NCBI GenBank assembly: GCA_945881865.1
Contig: CAMCVK010000010.1
Span: 1 to 64,000, forward strand
DNA length: 64,000 nucleotides
Reading direction: 5' to 3'
Source of the DNA: Fimbriimonas ginsengisoli Gsoil 348
GTDB taxonomy: Bacteria; Armatimonadota; Fimbriimonadia; Fimbriimonadales; Fimbriimonadaceae
Under the pieces are notes generated by a model. The model had not been told where the DNA came from and searched no databases. It saw nothing but the letters and a program-made list of their open reading frames with translations. Both the position numbers and the translations under genes were made by a program. Positions 42,587-51,962 of this stretch are shown piece after piece (the first letter of the stretch is position 1; the number at the start of each line of letters is the position of its first letter).

Positions 42587-43562
42587 ACTCTTTCACCCCG
42601 TTCTCAATTGATGTGGAAGGCCGATAACCCGTTGCTCTGCCCAAGTCTTCTACGTCAGCATAGGTTGCCAAAACGTCCCCTGGCTGCATCGGAAGCATGA
42701 TCTTTTGTGCTTCCATCCCTAACTCTTTCTCCATCAGCTCAATGAAGTAGAGGAGCTCCACAGGTTCGTGGTTCCCAATGTTATAAATACGATAGGGAGC
42801 ATTGGAGGTTGCGGAGTTTGGCGCCTCAGAGTTCCAATCTGGATCGGGAGTTGCGGGAAGCAACATCGTTCGGACCACGCCTTCGGCGACATCTTCCACG
42901 AACGTAAAATCTCGGCGCATTTTGCCTTCGTTAAACACCTTGATCGGTTCGCCTTTCACGATGGCGTTAGCAAACAACATGGGAGCCATATCTGGCCTTC
43001 CCCAAGGTCCGTAAACGGTAAAAAACCGCAAGCCGGTGGTGGGAATCTGGAATAGGTGACTGTACGAATGCGCAAACGCTTCGTTTGATTTCTTCGTGGC
43101 TGCGTACAGGCTCACCGGATGGTCGGCGGGTTCAGACGCGGTGAATGGCATCTTCGTATTCGCACCGTAAACCGAGCTAGAGGAAGCGTATACCAAGTGC
43201 TTAACCGGCATAGCGCGGCAACACTCCAGGATATTGAGGAAGCCTTGAACGTTCGAAACGACGTAGCTATGGGGATTCTCTAAAGAGTAGCGGACCCCAG
43301 CTTGCGCTCCAAGGTGAACCACATATTCGAATTGACCTGCTTCGAAACAGCCTCGCACAAATTCCAAGGAAGCGAAATCGCCTTCAACGAAAGCGAAGAG
43401 CGGCTCGGACTCTAGCTGCGCCACTCGGTCTCGCTTAAGTTGGACAGAGTAGTAGTCGTTCAGATTGTCGATGCCCGTGACGGTATGCCCCTTGGCCAAG
43501 AGGTTTTGGCAAGTATGCATTCCGACAAAGCCGGCCGCTCCGGTGACGAGAACGTTCGACAT
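42549..43562 (-). CDS. UDP-glucuronate 4-epimerase
   Basis: This 337-residue extended short-chain dehydrogenase has VTGAAGFVGMHTCQNLLAKG as the NAD loop, HLGAQAGVRYSLENPHSYV (a block typical of UDP-glucuronate epimerases such as CapI/LpsL), YASSSSVYG, YAATKKSNE as the catalytic Tyr-Lys pair, and FTVYGPWGRPDMAPMLF. It interconverts UDP-GlcA and UDP-GalA. The UDP-GlcA would come from the dehydrogenase at 44594. It is six bases from the UDP-xylose synthase gene in the same operon. Confidence 0.9.
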   Translation of the reverse strand: MSNVLVTGAAGFVGMHTCQNLLAKGHTVTGIDNLNDYYSVQLKRDRVAQLESEPLFAFVEGDFASLEFVRGCFEAGQFEYVVHLGAQAGVRYSLENPHSYVVSNVQGFLNILECCRAMPVKHLVYASSSSVYGANTKMPFTASEPADHPVSLYAATKKSNEAFAHSYSHLFQIPTTGLRFFTVYGPWGRPDMAPMLFANAIVKGEPIKVFNEGKMRRDFTFVEDVAEGVVRTMLLPATPDPDWNSEAPNSATSNAPYRIYNIGNHEPVELLYFIELMEKELGMEAQKIMLPMQPGDVLATYADVEDLGRATGYRPSTSIENGVKEFVRWFKSYYDIR

Positions 43563-43568
43563 GGTCCG

Positions 43569-44498
43569 TTAGATTCGCTTCCTGAAGTATTCGATCGAGG
43601 CGCGAAGGCCATCTTCCAGGTTGGTGCTCGGATGCCAATCCAGGATCGTGTTGGCACGCGTAATGTCCGGGTGCCGCTGCTTCGGATCATCAACCGCGGC
43701 GGCAACATGAACGATCTGGCTTGTGGAACCGACGAGGGTGATCACCAGCTGGGCGAATTCGAGGATCGTGCGCTCTTCGTGCGTTCCAAGGTTGACCGGC
43801 TCTTTGTAGTCGCTCATTGCTAGGCGATAGACGCCGTCCACGATGTCGCTGTAGAAGCCGAACGAACGCGTTTGCTGGCCCTCGCCATATACAGTAAGCG
43901 GTTCCCCTAGCAATGCTTGTCGAATAAAGTTAGGGACCACGCGGCCGTCATCCAGGCGCATCCTCGGACCGTAGGTGTTAAAGAACCGCACGATTCTCGT
44001 GTCGAGACCATAGTGGTCCCGGTAGGTCACGGTGACCGCTTCGGCATACCGCTTCGCTTCGTCGTAGCAGCTTCGCGGGCCGACGCTGTTGACGTTGCCC
44101 CAATAGGTTTCCGGCTGCGGATGGATTAGCGGATCGCCATATACCTCGCTGGTGCTGGCCAAAAAGTAGCGAGCGTTCTTCTTCTGGGCTAACTCAATAG
44201 AGTTATGGGTTGCGTAAGAACCCGCGCGCAGAACGTCGAGCGGGATCCGCCGAAAATCGTCCGGGCTCGCCGGGCTGGCGAAGTGGAAGATGAGGTCGAT
44301 GGAGCCGTCGATGTCAAACCGTCGAGCGGCATCCAGTTGAAGAAAAGTAAAGCGAGGATTGCCCTCTAGGTGGGCAATGTTCTCGGGCGAGCCGGTGATG
44401 AAGTTATCAAGGGCAATTACCTCGTGATCTTTCTCCAAAAGTAGGTCGACAAGGTGCGAACCCAAGAAACCTGCTCCGCCGGTGACCAAAACGCGCAT
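43569..44498 (-). CDS. UDP-glucuronate decarboxylase (UDP-xylose synthase)
   Basis: This 309-residue enzyme has VTGGAGFLGSHLVDLLLEKDHEVIALDNFITG, HFASPASPDDF (the UXS-specific block), STSEVYGDPLIHPQPETYWGNVN, YDEAKRYAEA with the catalytic Tyr-Lys, and FNTYGPRMRLDDGRVVPNF. All of these are typical of UXS. It makes UDP-xylose from UDP-GlcA. It is the first gene of the leftward operon UXS, epimerase, TIGR03790, gmhB-like, and is divergent from the UDP-glucose dehydrogenase gene that makes its substrate. Confidence 0.93.
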   Translation of the reverse strand: MRVLVTGGAGFLGSHLVDLLLEKDHEVIALDNFITGSPENIAHLEGNPRFTFLQLDAARRFDIDGSIDLIFHFASPASPDDFRRIPLDVLRAGSYATHNSIELAQKKNARYFLASTSEVYGDPLIHPQPETYWGNVNSVGPRSCYDEAKRYAEAVTVTYRDHYGLDTRIVRFFNTYGPRMRLDDGRVVPNFIRQALLGEPLTVYGEGQQTRSFGFYSDIVDGVYRLAMSDYKEPVNLGTHEERTILEFAQLVITLVGSTSQIVHVAAAVDDPKQRHPDITRANTILDWHPSTNLEDGLRASIEYFRKRI

Positions 44499-44504
44499 GC
44501 ATTT

Positions 44505-44510
44505 AGGTTA
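44505..44510 (-). promoter_or_regulatory. Putative -10 box TAACCT of the UDP-xylose synthase operon
   Basis: TAACCT on the minus strand, exactly 6 nt, then the ATG. No Shine-Dalgarno is present. Confidence 0.45.
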
Positions 44511-44593
44511 GCCGATTTACCATCAGAATGAACCGCTACTCTGTGTGCCAAAATGAGTGACACGCATAAAGTGCGTCGGGTTAGGACCGAAAA

Positions 44594-45886
44594 ATGAAGA
44601 TTGCAGTCATTGGCACGGGCTACGTTGGCCTCGTTACGGGCGTCGTTTTGGCAGAGCTAGGGAACGACGTGATCTGCGTCGACAAGGATCCGGTGAAGGT
44701 CGAAAAACTTCGCAAGGGAATCCCCCCGATTTACGAACCGGGTATTGAGGAGATGCTGCGCAAAGCCCTTAACGAAGGGTTTATGACGATTTCGACCTCG
44801 ATTGCCGAGTCGGTTGCCGCCAGCGAAGTCGTTTTCATCGCCGTCGGCACTCCGCCGTCCGAGGACGGAACGCCGGACCTCACGGCCGTTCGCATCGTCG
44901 CTACCGAAATCGGCAAGGCGATTAACAAGCCAACCGTTGTTGTCAACAAGTCCACCGTGCCGGTCGGCTCCGGAACGATGGTCGAAGAAATCATCGCCGC
45001 CCAGGGCGTTCCGGCGGAACTGTTCGACGTGGTGAGCAACCCAGAGTTCCTCCGCGAAGGTTCGGCCATCCACGATACGCTGCACCCAGACCGAATCGTC
45101 ATCGGCGCCAAGCGGCGCGACGCCGCCATGAAGCTGGTTGAGCTCTACGCAAACTTGGAGAGCCCGATGATCATCACCGACCTTAACTCGGCCGAGCTCA
45201 TCAAGTACGCAAGCAACTCATTCCTGGCCCTCAAGATTTCGTTTATCAACGCCATCTCGCGCATTTGCGAAGTTTCGAACGCAAACGTCTCGGACGTCGC
45301 AAAAGGCATGGGCACCGACAAGCGAATCGGGCCCCAGTTCCTCCAGGCCGGTCTCGGCTGGGGCGGCTCCTGCTTCCCCAAGGACGTCTTGGGAATGCAC
45401 AGCACGGCGAAGCGATACGACTATGACTTCGCGCTGCTGCAAGAGGTCATCAACATTAACGATGACCAGACGCTGCACTTCGTGCGCCGAATCGAAAAGC
45501 GACTCGGCGGTCTCGAGGGCAAGCGGATCGGCATCATGGGTCTCGCCTTCAAGCCAAACACGGACGACATTCGCGACGCAAAGTCGCTCATCATCGTGGA
45601 CGCGATCTTGAAAGCCGGCGGAAAGATCAACGCCTACGACCCGATCGCAACCGAGAACTTCCGCGAGCTCTATCCGGACCTCGACTATAAGAAGTCGGTT
45701 TACGAAGTGCCGGTCGACGCCGACGCGCTCGTGGTCGTTACGGAGTGGAACGAGTTCAAGCAGCTCGACCTCGCCCGGATCGCAGAATCGATGAAGCAGA
45801 AGGTGCTCTTCGATGGCCGCCGGGTCTACAAGAAGGAAGCAGCCGAGCGAGCCGGACTCGAGTACTTCACGATCGGAAGCAATTAA
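44594..45886 (+). CDS. ugd: UDP-glucose 6-dehydrogenase
   Basis: This 430-residue enzyme oxidises UDP-glucose to UDP-glucuronate with two NAD. The NAD loop is IAVIGTGYVGLVTG, with D30 in VICVDKD binding NAD. The active-site cysteine is C260 in GWGGSCFPKD, with K204 in ELIKYASNSFLALK. GLAFKPNTDDIRDAKS is the C-terminal UDP-binding domain. The ATG at 44594 has AGGA about 8 nt upstream. It feeds both the UDP-GalA and UDP-Xyl enzymes encoded divergently. Confidence 0.95.
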   Translation: MKIAVIGTGYVGLVTGVVLAELGNDVICVDKDPVKVEKLRKGIPPIYEPGIEEMLRKALNEGFMTISTSIAESVAASEVVFIAVGTPPSEDGTPDLTAVRIVATEIGKAINKPTVVVNKSTVPVGSGTMVEEIIAAQGVPAELFDVVSNPEFLREGSAIHDTLHPDRIVIGAKRRDAAMKLVELYANLESPMIITDLNSAELIKYASNSFLALKISFINAISRICEVSNANVSDVAKGMGTDKRIGPQFLQAGLGWGGSCFPKDVLGMHSTAKRYDYDFALLQEVININDDQTLHFVRRIEKRLGGLEGKRIGIMGLAFKPNTDDIRDAKSLIIVDAILKAGGKINAYDPIATENFRELYPDLDYKKSVYEVPVDADALVVVTEWNEFKQLDLARIAESMKQKVLFDGRRVYKKEAAERAGLEYFTIGSN

Positions 45887-45913
45887 GCCGATGGCACGCT
45901 CGCGGTTCCGCCG

Positions 45914-48013
45914 CTAGCGTGCGTACATTCCGCCAAAAACCAACCTCGCCGCCGCCACCATGTCGGGGTACGGGTAGTCGGCAATGCTGACGAAGCCATT
46001 GTTGCCGTTCTCGCCCTTCCAGGTTCGGCCACTCACGGGGTCGTCGGTGTAGGCATAGTAGTGGCAGCCCACGAGGTTTGGATTCGCCAGCACGCTCTGA
46101 ACGTAGCCGGTGAACTTGGCCGCGCGGTCGACCTGATTCACGGCCAAGTTGATCGCGCCAAAGTTTCCGCTGTCGCGTGCCCCGAAGCTAAATTCAGAGA
46201 TCATCGACGGTTTTGAAAGCCGACCAGGAAACTCCCAGGCCGGTCCCTTCACGTCGTCGGCGTAAACGTTGAAGCTGACAACGTCGACGTACTTGGCTGA
46301 GATCTCGGCCAGCTCGGGCCGCAAATACTGGAACCGACAGCCGAGGTACAGGTGGTTCGGGTCTAACTTTCGAAGTTCACCGCGAACGGTGGAAAAGTAT
46401 CGCTCCACCATCTCGTTACGGAAACCCAACAGATCCTGTCGGGCCTCGCCATTAATCGGGGACAGGCTAACCGAAGCACTGCCGAAAGCACTCCAAGAGG
46501 TCAGCGAGACCCCCCAGGCGGTATTCAGCGACTCGATCGTGGAATACCGCGCCTGCAAGTAGGTCACGAACCGCGTTTTGGCCGGGCTTGTCGCCGCCGA
46601 CTGGCGAAGGACCGAGAGCGGGAGGGCAAGGTCACCATCCTTGGTCGGGCTCTCGAACGGCAACTCGTTATCCACAAAGTAGCCGAGGAGGTACGGGTCC
46701 GTACCGAGAATATTCTCGCTCATGCTCCGGCGAATCTCCGTGGCGTAGGTCGAATCGAAAACGTCGGGGAAGGTTGCTCCGTGCCCCAAAATTGGGATCG
46801 TTCGGTAGCTTCCTCGTGTCGAAAGCTTCATCACGTACGGCATCCGGTTGTTCTTCACAAAGCCGTAATCGGACCAGTTGCCGATGGTGTTAAATCCCCA
46901 GCTTTCCAGCCGCCTCAGGCCTTGGGCCCGCCATGCTTCGCCGGTGCTCGTTCCATACTTGCGCGACGCGTTCATCCGGTGGAAGTTCAGCGTCGTTTGC
47001 AGGGTTCCGTTTGCCGTCGTCGTGCCGTAGAACTCTGCTTCTGGATCGGTGGTGGCCGGCAACCAGGTGTACATTGCCTCTCTGCCCTGCGTAATCGTTG
47101 CTCGATCCGAGAGATCGACCGCGTTTATTCCGGCAGAAAAGAACTGGGCACCGTCCGGATCAACAAAGGTCCATTTGCTCCCAATCTTCTCGGTTCGAAA
47201 GAACCCGGTTGCCGCCAGCTTCGGTCCGGAACGCCACCCACCAAATCGATTCCGGTCCGGAAGGCTCGGGCGAGCGGCGAGGTCCAGGTTCTCCTGGCGA
47301 AGCTGGGTGTGGAGACTGTTGACGCTCGAAACCCGGTGGGCATAGCTCAGCTTGGCGTTCTGCCCAAAGCCGTCGATGGTGCCCCGCAGGATCTCGGCAA
47401 AGGAGAACGGCCTCGTCGTGAAGACATTATCGAGCACAAAGCTGCGCGAGGTTGCCGGCTGGCGAGTAAAAATTTGAATCTTCTTCACCCGAGCTGGATC
47501 GAACGCGGTGGAGCCGGCAAGGTAGACGTTCTCGTAGTTGCGCACTGGCTGGGGCAAAAACATGAGGCCAAACGTCGCTGGCGTGCTTCGGTCCGAGAGT
47601 AGGAGCGCACAGCGGGTGATCACGTTCGGCTTGAGTTCCATCACGCCCTCGATGCTACGGTTCAACGAGTCGTAAAGCTTTAGACCAACCGTGTATAGAG
47701 TCGAGCTCGAGTTGCGAAGGTCCATCGCCAAGCTTCCGGCCGCGCTCATGTTCCAAACCGTCGGGGCAACTACGTTAACGCAGGGGTAGCCGGTCGGATT
47801 CGGCTGCATGTTCACTTCGACCGCGCGAGTACCGTGCGTCATTCGGCTGAAGTCGGCGCGGGCGGTCGAGAGCCATGTTTCGAATGCCGGCGTTGCAATG
47901 TCCGAGTCACGGTCGAACGAAGTGATGCGCGTAACTTGCGCTGCTGCCGGCATCGCCAACGTCAAAATTCCGGCAATAACAAGCGATCGTAGTGATTCCC
48001 GTACGCGTGACAT
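45914..48013 (-). CDS. Secreted GH50/GH42-like glycoside hydrolase
   Basis: This 699-residue protein has a Sec signal (LVIAGILTLAMPAAAQ). The first 240 residues look like a carbohydrate-binding beta-sandwich. A TIM-barrel catalytic domain follows, with FFRTEKIGSKWTFVDPDGAQFFSAGINAV. YLLGYFVDNELPFES carries the likely acid/base glutamate and SKPSMISEFSFGARDSG the likely nucleophile, the pattern of GH50 (beta-agarase type) and GH42 enzymes. The substrate may be the locus's own polysaccharide; this is inference. ATG 48013 has GGGGAG six bases upstream. No PEP-CTERM tail is present. Confidence 0.75.
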   Translation of the reverse strand: MSRVRESLRSLVIAGILTLAMPAAAQVTRITSFDRDSDIATPAFETWLSTARADFSRMTHGTRAVEVNMQPNPTGYPCVNVVAPTVWNMSAAGSLAMDLRNSSSTLYTVGLKLYDSLNRSIEGVMELKPNVITRCALLLSDRSTPATFGLMFLPQPVRNYENVYLAGSTAFDPARVKKIQIFTRQPATSRSFVLDNVFTTRPFSFAEILRGTIDGFGQNAKLSYAHRVSSVNSLHTQLRQENLDLAARPSLPDRNRFGGWRSGPKLAATGFFRTEKIGSKWTFVDPDGAQFFSAGINAVDLSDRATITQGREAMYTWLPATTDPEAEFYGTTTANGTLQTTLNFHRMNASRKYGTSTGEAWRAQGLRRLESWGFNTIGNWSDYGFVKNNRMPYVMKLSTRGSYRTIPILGHGATFPDVFDSTYATEIRRSMSENILGTDPYLLGYFVDNELPFESPTKDGDLALPLSVLRQSAATSPAKTRFVTYLQARYSTIESLNTAWGVSLTSWSAFGSASVSLSPINGEARQDLLGFRNEMVERYFSTVRGELRKLDPNHLYLGCRFQYLRPELAEISAKYVDVVSFNVYADDVKGPAWEFPGRLSKPSMISEFSFGARDSGNFGAINLAVNQVDRAAKFTGYVQSVLANPNLVGCHYYAYTDDPVSGRTWKGENGNNGFVSIADYPYPDMVAAARLVFGGMYAR

Positions 48014-48120
48014 CGAAGCTCCCCGGTCGATGCCTGCATGTGTATGACACACAAAAGCGGTACACCGACGGTGAAGTTATTGGCGTCGGGGGAGACAATC
48101 TCTAGGTCGCGCGAAGGGAG

Positions 48121-48145
48121 CGGGGCTTTATTAAATAAAACCCCG
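48121..48145. terminator. Hairpin between the exosortase operon and the hydrolase gene
   Basis: CGGGG and CCCCG flank an AT-rich inverted repeat TTTAT-TAA-ATAAA with one C-A mismatch. It lies just downstream of the epsI-like stop on the minus strand. A U-tract is weak, so it is only a probable terminator. Confidence 0.45.
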
Positions 48146-48179
48146 TAAAAATGCGGTAGGCCGCTCGCAGCTCCGGCTG

Positions 48180-48830
48180 TTAGTAGTAACCGTTGCTTGA
48201 CTTAGCGGCGGCGTCGAGATACTCGCCGATGAACTTATTGAGGCTGGCCTCGGTCGCACCCGAGTGCAGAGAGATGAATCGGTAGAACGTGCCCTCTTGC
48301 GTTCGTCCGCTCGAGAGCTCTCCCCGGAAAAGGTCCATGAGGATGCTGAACGATCCGCTGATCATTCCACCCGGGCCCTTGTAGCAGTAGGCGGCGACGC
48401 GCGGCTGGCCATTGTAGGACGTCTTGAGGAACGTCACCGGAATCGTGCCTCGGCTCTTCGTTTCAACCTTTGAAACGCTCTGGTTTTCCAGCTCGGAACC
48501 TTGGGACTGGAAGCAAATGCTGGGATCGTGGAAGGAGTCACCGTTATCCGAGCTCACGACGACAACGTCATATTGCTCGCCGCTCTTGGAATAGACCCGC
48601 GACACGATGCCAAACGGCTTCAGCGTTTCGTAGGTGGTCTTCTCCATCTTGTAAGACTGCATGGGGTTCTGCGCGCTCGCCACAAACTCGAAGTCGCCAA
48701 CCCGCACCGGCAGCTGCGACTCCATCCAAGCTTCCGTTCGCTTCGTTGCGCTTGGACGGGGAACAAAGTTTGCGGCGACGCCGGTGGCCACGAGGGCACC
48801 GATGAGAAGAATGGCTTGCGGTTTGATCAT
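48180..48830 (-). CDS. EpsI-domain exosortase-associated protein
   Basis: This 216-residue protein has an N-terminal membrane anchor (AILLIGALVATGVAANF) and then an EpsI/DUF3485 domain: MESQLPVRVGDFEF, YDVVVVSSDNGDSFHDPSICFQSQGSELE, AAYCYKGPGGMISGSF. EpsI proteins are usual partners of exosortases in polysaccharide loci and are sometimes fused to them. Their precise role is unknown. ATG 48830 shares one base with the exosortase stop (TAATG), so the two are translationally linked. The domain would face the periplasm. Confidence 0.85.
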   Translation of the reverse strand: MIKPQAILLIGALVATGVAANFVPRPSATKRTEAWMESQLPVRVGDFEFVASAQNPMQSYKMEKTTYETLKPFGIVSRVYSKSGEQYDVVVVSSDNGDSFHDPSICFQSQGSELENQSVSKVETKSRGTIPVTFLKTSYNGQPRVAAYCYKGPGGMISGSFSILMDLFRGELSSGRTQEGTFYRFISLHSGATEASLNKFIGEYLDAAAKSSNGYY

Positions 48831-49735
48831 TATTTCCACCCGAGGACTTGGAAGATTTTTCGAAGAGCGATGAAGCAAACGACGAGGGCGATGTAGCCAC
48901 TATAGTCGTGGAAAGAATGGCCGGCATCCGAACCGTAGGTGTTGCCCACGACACCAATCAGCATGATTCGCAGGCCGTTAATGACGATGGCGAACGGCAC
49001 GATGAACGCCAGCAGCGTGAGATTCACATACCATTTCAGGCGGGCAATGAGGATGAAAAAGACGACCAGCGCGACGAGCGACAGGATGAGCCGAAGGCCG
49101 CTGCATGGCGCGCCGACGTTCATGATGAAGTTGTCCAGCAAGATCGTCGTGGCATCTTGCTTGTACATATTGAAGCCCAGGAGGCGCAGCATCGCGAAGG
49201 CGACGTCGGCCGAAACCGACTGGAGCGGCTGAGTAAACCGGTCAATGAGAAGCTGCCACACCGGCAGCCCGAACAGCAGATAGAGAACCGCCGGCGCAAC
49301 CTTCGATGCAATCTTCCATCCGGCCAGCATCCAAACCGAGAAGCCAATGGTGGCGACCAACAGGACCGAGAGCGTGAGGGCCATGTTCGTTCGCGACGCA
49401 ATCCACGTTATGTAGAGCGATGGGATAAGGAACAGAACCGGAACCCAAGTCGGTTGCGACTTGATCTCTTTAAGCTTTTCCCACTGGGTTAGGGCAATGT
49501 AGCCCGCGAGGAACGGAACCACGACGCCATGCGAATAGTAAGAATCGGGCTGGAACCAGATGCCCGGCAAAATCTGCAGCAAGCTAAAGAACAGAAAGAG
49601 GATGGCGACGGCCGTTCCGACGGCAAGCGGAAAACCTTTGCTCGCAACCAATTCTTTAAGGTTGGGAATTTTGATTGGCTCAGCGGTTTCCTCCGCTTTC
49701 GGTTTTTGCGCTCTTTGCGATATGATCTGTTCCAC
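48830..49735 (-). CDS. Exosortase
   Basis: This 301-residue protein has about eight transmembrane segments and belongs to the exosortase/archaeosortase family, membrane cysteine proteases thought to cleave and transfer PEP-CTERM proteins. The catalytic triad is visible as C211 in GAPCSGLRL, R256 in VINGLRIMLIG and H276 in HSFHDYSGY. It begins with a cytoplasmic 35-residue polar tail. The start is GTG 49735. It forms a two-gene operon with the EpsI-like protein and is divergent from the export operon led by the wzc-like gene, the usual company of bacterial exosortases. Confidence 0.9.
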   Translation of the reverse strand: MEQIISQRAQKPKAEETAEPIKIPNLKELVASKGFPLAVGTAVAILFLFFSLLQILPGIWFQPDSYYSHGVVVPFLAGYIALTQWEKLKEIKSQPTWVPVLFLIPSLYITWIASRTNMALTLSVLLVATIGFSVWMLAGWKIASKVAPAVLYLLFGLPVWQLLIDRFTQPLQSVSADVAFAMLRLLGFNMYKQDATTILLDNFIMNVGAPCSGLRLILSLVALVVFFILIARLKWYVNLTLLAFIVPFAIVINGLRIMLIGVVGNTYGSDAGHSFHDYSGYIALVVCFIALRKIFQVLGWK

Positions 49736-49768
49736 GTAAGTCTCTGTTTCCCTGGTTTACTACGCTTG

Positions 49769-49774
49769 ATTATA
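49769..49774 (-). promoter_or_regulatory. TATAAT -10 box of the exosortase operon
   Basis: A perfect TATAAT on the minus strand lies 33 nt before the GTG start, so this gene would have a short leader. The -35 (TTAACC, 15 nt away) is weak. Confidence 0.45.
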
Positions 49775-49889
49775 GGCGAGGGCTTCCCGGGTTAACCATT
49801 CTTGGGGCTCACCTTTGTGCGACCGAGAATCTGTGACACATCGAAAGCGGCATTCCAAGCTGGCGTAACGTCATTAATAGTTAGCATTC

Positions 49890-51962
49890 ATGGAGGTCAT
49901 TCGAACCAATCAGAGCGAGACAAGTTTTCGCGAGTTTTTCGACACCCTGAAGCGTCAGCGTTGGGTTCTGATCGGGACGATGGGCATCGCCATGGGCCTC
50001 GGATTTGCCTCTACGAAGCTAATTGAACCGACATACCAATCCTCAACCGTGATGATTGTTGCCGGAAGAACGAATGCACCGAACCAGCCGTCTGCGAATG
50101 CGGACCCGCTTAGGAGCCTTACCGGACAAAGCCTAGAGGACATCTCTACTCAGCTTGAGCAAATTCAAAGCGCCAACCTGATCGGCGACGTGCTTACCGA
50201 AGTTTTACAGGCTAACCCATCGTTGCAACCGAAAACGGCCGGAGACCCGCAGGTTTCGGCTCGCCAGGTCGGCCTTACGACGGTCATCGAGGTTACGGTG
50301 ACTTCGTCGGTGCCCGAACTAGCCCAGAAAGTGGCCGACGCCGTCCCGATTTCTTTTCGAAGCGCAGTCAAAAAGAAGAACGGCGACGAGCTCGACCGAG
50401 GAATCAGCTATCTCGATAGCCAGAAGACGACCGAGGAAGCCAAGCTGAAGCAAGCTCAGCAGCGGCTGCAGCTATTCAGAACGAGCAAGGGCTTATCGCC
50501 TTCGCCAACCGAAGGCTCCGACCGTGCGGGAGCGAAACTGCGAGCCGAGCAGGACTACAACATGGCGGTCGGTGAGTATGAGGCGGCGCTTAAAGAGCTT
50601 GCCGTCTTGCAATCGACGCGGAAGGGACTACCCGAACTGGTGCCGGCACCCGTGATAGAGAACAACCTCCAGAACCGCGATGTTCTTAATCAACAAATTG
50701 CCCAACTAAAAGGTGAACGTGATTCGTTACTGGAGACATTTCAACCGGATGCCCTTGAAGTTAAGGCAGTGGAAGCCCGTCTGAAGAATCAGGAACAGAG
50801 GCTGAAGGATCTACCTTTAACCGTTAACAATCAACGAAAAATTAGAAACCAAGACATCTCGTTCTATGACAACGCGATTGCGAAATCGAACGCAGATCTT
50901 GCCGCCGCCCAGGCCAGAATGCTCTCCCGGCAGTCGTTCCTGGAGGAAGCTTCCCGAAGGGTTCAAGACTTTAATTCGCTGAAGAAGGACTTGGAGAAGA
51001 TGCTGCTGGACATCGACACTGGCATCGCAAAAGTTCAAAACTTGGATGGCAGACTTACGGAACTAAACCTCCTACGAAATGCAGTTAAGGATCCGGTTAC
51101 CGTGATTAGTGCGGCCAAACCGCCTAAACAGAACAAGCCCAATCCGCCCCTATACATGGGCATTTCCGTGGTGTTTGGCCTCCTGGGTGCCGTCGCCATC
51201 ATCGTGGTTAAAGACAGGCTTGAGGACCGCGTCACCACGATTGACCAAGCTTGTCGGATCGCAAACGTGCCAACGCTGGGATACGTTCCTCCGAGGGCGT
51301 TTGCCAAGAGTCGCAATCGCGCAAAGGGCAAGCGCATGCTCGCGCTTCCGGCAAGAACGTTGGAAAATTACAGGATTGTCCGCTCTAACGTGCTGTTTTC
51401 TGGGCGAGACGAACCGTTTCAGTCCATGATGGTCACGAGCACGGGACCCGCCGAAGGAAAATCAGAAGTGGCGACCAACCTGGCGATCTCGATGGCTGGA
51501 GCCGGAAAGCGAGTCCTTCTCATTGATGCGAACCTGCATCGCCCAGATCTCCACAACCGATTCGGATTCAGCCAGTCGCCCGGCCTCTCCGACCTCCTGC
51601 TAGGAACCGCCGAAATTGAGGAAGCGGCCCATTCCACCGACTTCCAGAACCTGTCGGTTATTACCGCTGGCACCGGGAGCACTTCCATTGGAGACGGGTT
51701 AGGTTCGGAAGAAATGCGTCGCCTTTACCAACGGTTAGTCAGTGCTTACGACCTCGTCGTATTCGACACACCTCCGATGCTTCCTCGCTCAGATGCGCTT
51801 ACCCTATCATCGGTGGTAGATACCGTTGTTTATGTGGTTAAGCCAGGAGGTACGACCAAAACCCTGATGCGCTACTGCATCGAACTGCTTCAACATGCGC
51901 ACGCACGGCTCCTTGGTGTGGTCTTCACCAACACCGATTTTTACGCGGAGGATGCAGCCTAG
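49890..51962 (+). CDS. Wzc-like chain-length determinant fused to a BY-kinase
   Basis: This 690-residue protein has two membrane segments, at about residues 28-46 and 418-440, that flank a long coiled-coil periplasmic part, as in Wzz/Wzc (ends PNPPLYMGISVVFGLLGAVAII). The C-terminal 200 residues are a bacterial tyrosine kinase. The Walker A motif is TGPAEGKSEVATNLA, Walker A' is VLLIDANLHRPDL, and Walker B is YDLVVFDTPPM. Such proteins control polymer length and export through an outer-membrane Wza channel, which is not in the window. The usual C-terminal tyrosine cluster is nearly absent (FYAEDAA). It is the first gene of the rightward export operon. Confidence 0.88.
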   Translation: MEVIRTNQSETSFREFFDTLKRQRWVLIGTMGIAMGLGFASTKLIEPTYQSSTVMIVAGRTNAPNQPSANADPLRSLTGQSLEDISTQLEQIQSANLIGDVLTEVLQANPSLQPKTAGDPQVSARQVGLTTVIEVTVTSSVPELAQKVADAVPISFRSAVKKKNGDELDRGISYLDSQKTTEEAKLKQAQQRLQLFRTSKGLSPSPTEGSDRAGAKLRAEQDYNMAVGEYEAALKELAVLQSTRKGLPELVPAPVIENNLQNRDVLNQQIAQLKGERDSLLETFQPDALEVKAVEARLKNQEQRLKDLPLTVNNQRKIRNQDISFYDNAIAKSNADLAAAQARMLSRQSFLEEASRRVQDFNSLKKDLEKMLLDIDTGIAKVQNLDGRLTELNLLRNAVKDPVTVISAAKPPKQNKPNPPLYMGISVVFGLLGAVAIIVVKDRLEDRVTTIDQACRIANVPTLGYVPPRAFAKSRNRAKGKRMLALPARTLENYRIVRSNVLFSGRDEPFQSMMVTSTGPAEGKSEVATNLAISMAGAGKRVLLIDANLHRPDLHNRFGFSQSPGLSDLLLGTAEIEEAAHSTDFQNLSVITAGTGSTSIGDGLGSEEMRRLYQRLVSAYDLVVFDTPPMLPRSDALTLSSVVDTVVYVVKPGGTTKTLMRYCIELLQHAHARLLGVVFTNTDFYAEDAA

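Noticed and set aside
45914-48013. A PEP-CTERM sorting tail on the GH50-like protein
   Set aside because: The C-terminus (MVAAARLVFGGMYAR) lacks the PEP motif, long hydrophobic helix and basic cluster.
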